Shown here: piece after piece, positions 61,701-64,000 of the stretch
How positions within the stretch are numbered: position 1 is the stretch's first letter
How the letters are laid out: the number at the start of each line of letters is the position of its first letter
DNA from: Desulfosporosinus sp.
Lineage (GTDB): Bacteria; Bacillota; Desulfitobacteriia; Desulfitobacteriales; Desulfitobacteriaceae
Assembly (NCBI GenBank): GCA_003513495.1
Contig: DOPM01000033.1
Coordinates: forward strand, 6,674 to 70,673
Reading direction: 5' to 3'
DNA length: 64,000 nucleotides
Program-made: the position numbers and the translations under genes
The notes under the pieces: model-generated
Told to the model about the DNA's origin: nothing
Databases searched by the model: none
The model's input: the letters and a program-made list of their open reading frames with translations, nothing else

Positions 61701-64000
61701 GCGAGGGATCTGTTGAATCAACCTAGTGGTGTATTTGTACTGCAAAAAGGGCATGTACAGCCAGAGGTGATCAATCTTATTTGTACAGTTGCCCGAATGA
61801 CCTTTAGTGGAGAGGGAGGATCCTGCACTGTTCAAGTTCGCAAGAAAGCTAAACTTAGCAGCAAGGAACCAATGCTTCTTGAAGCATCTAATCTGGATCA
61901 ACCTCAAAAATCACTTAATTATGAGACTAAGCCCCAAGAGATGCCCGGAGAAGATTTCAGAAGCCAGATGCTTTTTGCCAATGGATACGGCGGATTTAGC
62001 GAAGATGGAAAAGAGTATATCATCGAATTACAGGAAGGTAGGAACACTCCCTTACCCTGGATTAACGTCATTGCCAATTCAACGTTTGGGTTTCAAGTAT
62101 CCGAAGTTGGTGCTGGTTATACATGGTCTCAAAACAGTAGGGAATATAAGCTTACTCCTTGGTCAAATGATCCTATTCTAGATCCCGTTGGGGAGGCACT
62201 TTATCTGCGGGATGAAGATACGGGCCATTCCTGGTCCGTAACAGCTAAACCAAAACGGGAAAATGGTTCATATGTCATTCGACATGGTCAAGGGTACTCT
62301 AATTATGAGCATTCCAGTGGTGGAGTGAAGCAGAATCTTCGCCTTTTTGTTCCCATGGATAAACCTGTCAAGATTATCGAATTGTCGTTATCTAATACGA
62401 CGGATCAGGAAAGACACCTAAGTGTATTCTACTACGTTGAATGGGTATTAGGAGTTGTACGTGATCAAACTGCACCTTATTTAGTGACAGAGTATGATCA
62501 AGACCGTAACACGTTTTTTGTTCAAAACACTTATCAAGAAGACTATCACGGCAGAATCGGTTTTCTAAATGCATCTGGAGCCACTGTAACAAGTTACACA
62601 GGAGATCGTTCAGAGTTTATTGGTCGGAACGGTAGTTTAGAAGATCCCTTGGGTTTAAAGCTAGATGCCTTTTCGGAATCCGTAGGAGCAGGGCTAGACC
62701 CATGTTCTGCTATGCAACTCGAAGTTACCATACCGGCCGGGCAGAATCGTAAAATTACATTCTTGTTAGGCGAAACTGAAAATCGTCAGATGGCGGAGCA
62801 AATCATCTCTGAGTATGTACAACCTGAAAAGATCAGTGAGGCATTTAACCAAGTACTACAACATTGGGATAAGTTGCTGGGAAATATTCAAGTACAAACC
62901 CCAGATTTGTCCATGAATTTGCTGCTAAATCGTTGGCTCCTATATCAAACCATCGTATGTCGGTTATGGGCACGTTCTGCGTTTTATCAATCAGGGGGAG
63001 CCTATGGTTATAGGGATCAGTTGCAGGACGTTATGTCCCTTGTCTATACAGATCCCATGGTCACTCGCAATCAAATCCTTATCCATTGCAGACATCAGTT
63101 CATCGAAGGGGATGTACAGCATTGGTGGCATCAAGAAAAGGGGAAAGGAATCCGAACCAAATTCTCAGATGATTTATTGTGGTTACCCTTTGTTACCTGT
63201 CATTATATTGAACGTACAGGAGACATGGGTGTTTTGGACGAAGTGACAGAGTTCTTAGAAGATGAACCTCTAGGAGAGGACGAGGATGAGCGATACTCAG
63301 TTCCCAGGATTTCCGCTGAACAAGGCACTGTGTATGAGCATTGTTGGCGTGCTATTGAAAGAGGAATGCGCTTTGGGGAACATGGTTTACCTCTGATCGG
63401 CTCTGGGGATTGGAATGACGGCTTCAGCCGGATCGGACACCAAGGTAAAGGAGAAAGTGTTTGGCTTGGATGGTTTCTGTACCTAACGTTGGTCCGCTTT
63501 GCAAGTATATGTGATGAGCGTCAGGATCTTGAGCGAGGAGTTCGGTATCGTCGTCTTGCGGAAGAACTTCAAGGTAATATTGAAGTGCATGGTTGGGATG
63601 GAGGATGGTATCGAAGGGCATATTTCGATGATGGAACACCCTTAGGGTCTTCTCGGAATACGGAATGTCAAATTGATGCTCTCGCCCAGTCCTGGTCAGT
63701 TCTTTCTGGGGCAGCACGATCCACTCGAGCAAAGGATGCCATGTTGGCTTTGGAACACTATTTATGGCGTAAAGAAGACGGCCTTCTCCTCTTGTTAACT
63801 CCGGCTTTTGACGAATTTTTACCTGACCCCGGGTATATTAAAGGGTATGTTCCTGGTGTTCGCGAAAACGGTGGACAGTACACTCACGGAGCAATTTGGT
63901 CAATTTTAGCTTATGCAACCTTGGGAGATGGGGATAAGGCGGCTGAACTCTTTCAAATGTTAAGTCCTATTCACCATGCTCGCACGGAACACGAAGTTCA
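55785..64000 (+). CDS. Cyclic beta-1,2-glucan synthase-type protein (3' end cut off)
   Basis: This frame is open for at least 2738 codons and leaves the window without a stop. Domain order matches cyclic beta-1,2-glucan synthases (about 2800 residues). A helical N-terminus and membrane segments near 407-455 precede a GT84 glycosyltransferase with TLDADTQLPRG (617-627), SHDLIEGLYARAG and HRWVRGDWQ. More membrane segments follow (about 800-970). A GH189-like transglycosylation domain has YNWYDTQTL near 1068 and MAHHQGMS at 1493. Beta-sandwich and GH94-like domains follow, with SGDWNDG near 2545 (general acid Asp) and GYVPGVRENGGQYTHG from 2687. UDP-glucose is the expected donor. The ATG follows GGAG. 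Frame was checked at 617, 1064, 1493 and 2686. Confidence 0.9.
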   Translation, partial: MKFFTRSTNTNKPYKDIVLHGEDLLSHAEEIARSSVNQGKGQLKRSLLPRVKENMKFLEQAYGEIVDYSTKTQDIVPATEWLLDNFYSLKDLKLEIQNSLPEKFELELTPSASGDYQGYPRIYGLLIELIEHTDSQLQSDTLKAFINTYQVQVPLSSGELWAIPIMLCIILLENIRRLTEQILFTQTEREAADRWVKPLLESEHGLEEWDSILKSLNPQENFSSAYAEQILKRIRELGSDVVPLLQWVDRAIAKQGTTIEELAKLERQHQTMCQVSMGHAIMSIHFINAEDWPRFFEEVSLVERIFKKDPSKVYPEMDFQSRDSYRHSVEKIARNFRVSELVVARKVVSRAQKAHEQGDFISSHVGYYLTAQGREDLEQELEEDFGKPRDVWTKLRRGILKQPESYYFGSLFVGVICLFGFLLPYAILETPLSLSYILLFIGLLIWASSIVIPLVNWMASEFVRPSFLPKLELRDGIPAQLRTMVVIPTLLTSVGRVNELVNEIEVYFHANRDENLHFAVLGDFTDAKTEVVETDNEIVSAATVAINRLNAKYGDNRFYFFHRKRLFNDSEGVWMGWERKRGKLVEFNRLLRQEGATSFNIQIGELSLLPTFRYIITLDADTQLPRGIAKRLIGTIAHPLHAPQLSADGERVIHGYAILQPRVGVSILKAGASKFARIFSGRVGVDPYTTAISDVYQDLFGEGIFTGKGIYDIEVFHKVTNQRFPENTILSHDLIEGLYARAGLVSDVELVDGFPANYLAYMCRQHRWVRGDWQLIPWLSKPIPFLARWKIFDNLRRSLEAPALLLLIMLGFTVLSVDPLVWLGILSLSLLLPIVLYLLTQLFNERAEKGNLVPDLGTLALQSILQFLFLPFQAWIMLDAIIRSLYRQFVSHRHLLEWETALDAEKRLDASLKTMFIKMWPVTLFVLCAVLILGYAFPAKLGSFGPVGIAWVVSIWFAYRLSIPIQHKKITLSISEELVLRRFSRKIWAFFEDYVCQEDHWLPPDNVQIDPPNGVAHRTSPTNIGLALLTNLAARDFGYIPLAKVYEIIEKTLGTLHELEHWQGHLYNWYDTQTLKPLEPRYISTVDSGNFVMYLMTLKSGLVEILEKPVLNLLQQANGLKDTYTLLNEAVGQGDYEELNQFGRELDRILNSEEELSLQTWGNLLSLWPMHVLEQQLGKEGLYWASSLDRMVRGFQQELLELYPWISNQNCLEAQTILNDQGLNHLSLQELAKFYGDKLENGRFSSEFSKIIEPAMLKTREYINKSEELKLRIEEIALATDFQPLFDESRQLFSIGYNVSEGKLDRSYYDLLASEARQASFFAIAKGDVPPSHWFKLGRSLTMTKGKRSLVSWSGTMFEFLMPLIVMKNYEGTLLDETYRSVVDVQRKYGQEHNVPWGISESGFHAFDPQLNYQYKAFGVPGLGLKRGLIQDLVIAPYASFLALMVSPSEWISNISTMDQRGFGGRYGLYEAIDFTSERVQVGRSFKLVQSFMAHHQGMSLLAIDNVLNKNVMQQRLHNEALIKSTELLLQERLPEAVPIIPQPEDKHQVTKQQTDDLELEKNQFTLINTVNSPIPVAHCISNGQYSVMMTNSGAGFSRFKTICVSRWREDVTQDDWGMYFYIQNLNSGDVWSAAYQPCRDSGEDYKVTYAPDQVEFCRKDGNITTHTEIVVSPEDQAEMRRISLTNHSNHDRTIEVTSYFEVVLARQSEDLAHPAFGNLFIQTEFTHEALLASRRPRSENQKRLWLMHTVAIEGEGVGSLQYETDRARFIGRGRSLAKPQALDANHPLSNTVGAVLDPIMSLRQRVRISPGKTARISFSVGYAESREEALRIAEKYQDPLSVNRAFELAWTHSKMELRHLNLTAAQANEALSLGGHLLYLSPCRRDVAECIKQNRKGQSALWPYAISGDLPIVLVRVDKAEHLDLVRKLLTIHEYWRLKGLFADLVILNEDESGYVQTFQDNLRDFISMGHARDLLNQPSGVFVLQKGHVQPEVINLICTVARMTFSGEGGSCTVQVRKKAKLSSKEPMLLEASNLDQPQKSLNYETKPQEMPGEDFRSQMLFANGYGGFSEDGKEYIIELQEGRNTPLPWINVIANSTFGFQVSEVGAGYTWSQNSREYKLTPWSNDPILDPVGEALYLRDEDTGHSWSVTAKPKRENGSYVIRHGQGYSNYEHSSGGVKQNLRLFVPMDKPVKIIELSLSNTTDQERHLSVFYYVEWVLGVVRDQTAPYLVTEYDQDRNTFFVQNTYQEDYHGRIGFLNASGATVTSYTGDRSEFIGRNGSLEDPLGLKLDAFSESVGAGLDPCSAMQLEVTIPAGQNRKITFLLGETENRQMAEQIISEYVQPEKISEAFNQVLQHWDKLLGNIQVQTPDLSMNLLLNRWLLYQTIVCRLWARSAFYQSGGAYGYRDQLQDVMSLVYTDPMVTRNQILIHCRHQFIEGDVQHWWHQEKGKGIRTKFSDDLLWLPFVTCHYIERTGDMGVLDEVTEFLEDEPLGEDEDERYSVPRISAEQGTVYEHCWRAIERGMRFGEHGLPLIGSGDWNDGFSRIGHQGKGESVWLGWFLYLTLVRFASICDERQDLERGVRYRRLAEELQGNIEVHGWDGGWYRRAYFDDGTPLGSSRNTECQIDALAQSWSVLSGAARSTRAKDAMLALEHYLWRKEDGLLLLLTPAFDEFLPDPGYIKGYVPGVRENGGQYTHGAIWSILAYATLGDGDKAAELFQMLSPIHHARTEHEV

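Noticed and set aside
61807..62181. A 124-codon plus-strand frame in another phase of the glucan synthase region
   Set aside because: It lies wholly inside the giant open frame, whose protein motifs are intact on both sides, so it is a shadow.

Overview
The window looks like a chromosomal segment of an anaerobic, endospore-forming Firmicute of the Peptococcaceae type (Desulfosporosinus/Desulfitobacterium-like). This is inferred from protein families and style, not from a database match. Spore functions are scattered through it (PrkA-YhbH-SpoVR, a PdaB-like deacetylase, an alpha/beta SASP, SpoVB). So are clostridial families (2-hydroxyacyl-CoA dehydratase activase, FmdE, EF-G-like GTPase, a clostridial-style dTMP kinase). 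Ribosome binding sites are strong (AAGGAGG-like), TTG and GTG starts are common, and Lgt plus lipobox proteins fit a Gram-positive. I see no prophage, transposase, CRISPR array, rRNA operon or replication origin.

Layout. 1-5.0 kb: variant dTMP kinase, then an oligopeptide ABC importer (binding protein and two permeases, no ATPase genes), a small dispersed repeat and tRNA-Arg(CCG). 5.2-8.4 kb: YitT-type membrane protein, a TPR-like protein, PdaB-like deacetylase and a small membrane protein. 8.5-11 kb: TPR protein, an unrecognised 175-residue protein and cobO. 11.1-15.8 kb: the sporulation/stress operon prkA-yhbH-spoVR. 15.9-20.5 kb: DedA protein, cyclophilin, LysR regulator, a short remnant-like ORF, a shortened DnaA-like AAA+ protein and pfkA. 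20.7-26.7 kb: FtsA-like actin ATPase with an unusual beta-rich tail, small membrane protein, lgt, FmdE-like protein, membrane protein, panB and a winged-helix regulator. 26.7-26.9 kb: a free-standing structured RNA, best read as 6S RNA.

27-35.5 kb: histidine phosphatase, PLD-like lipoprotein, membrane M28 peptidase, YkuS-like protein, a 40-residue Tyr/Pro-rich protein, an RlmI-type methyltransferase, Fur-family regulator and TPR protein. 35.5-38.4 kb: queD-queE-folE (GTP towards preQ0), a YpmA-like protein and surE. 38.4-42 kb: SASP, small membrane protein, spoVB and iadA. 42-49.4 kb: EF-G-like GTPase, then a TetR regulator with a clear operator next to a 1450-residue dehydratase activase-type Fe-S protein. 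49.4-53 kb: dispersed repeat, tRNA-Trp, PHP phosphoesterase, four-BON protein and a YdjM-like membrane protein. 53.1-64 kb: an FtsK/SpoIIIE translocase and a giant cyclic beta-1,2-glucan synthase-type gene that runs off the window end.

Most genes are short transcription units of one to three genes closed by strong hairpin terminators. The items most worth a second look are the 6S-like RNA, the FtsA-like protein with its repeated tail, the TetR/activase pair, the truncated DnaA-like protein, the giant glucan synthase in a Gram-positive, the 175-residue protein coupled to cobO, and a dispersed inverted repeat family with three copies here.
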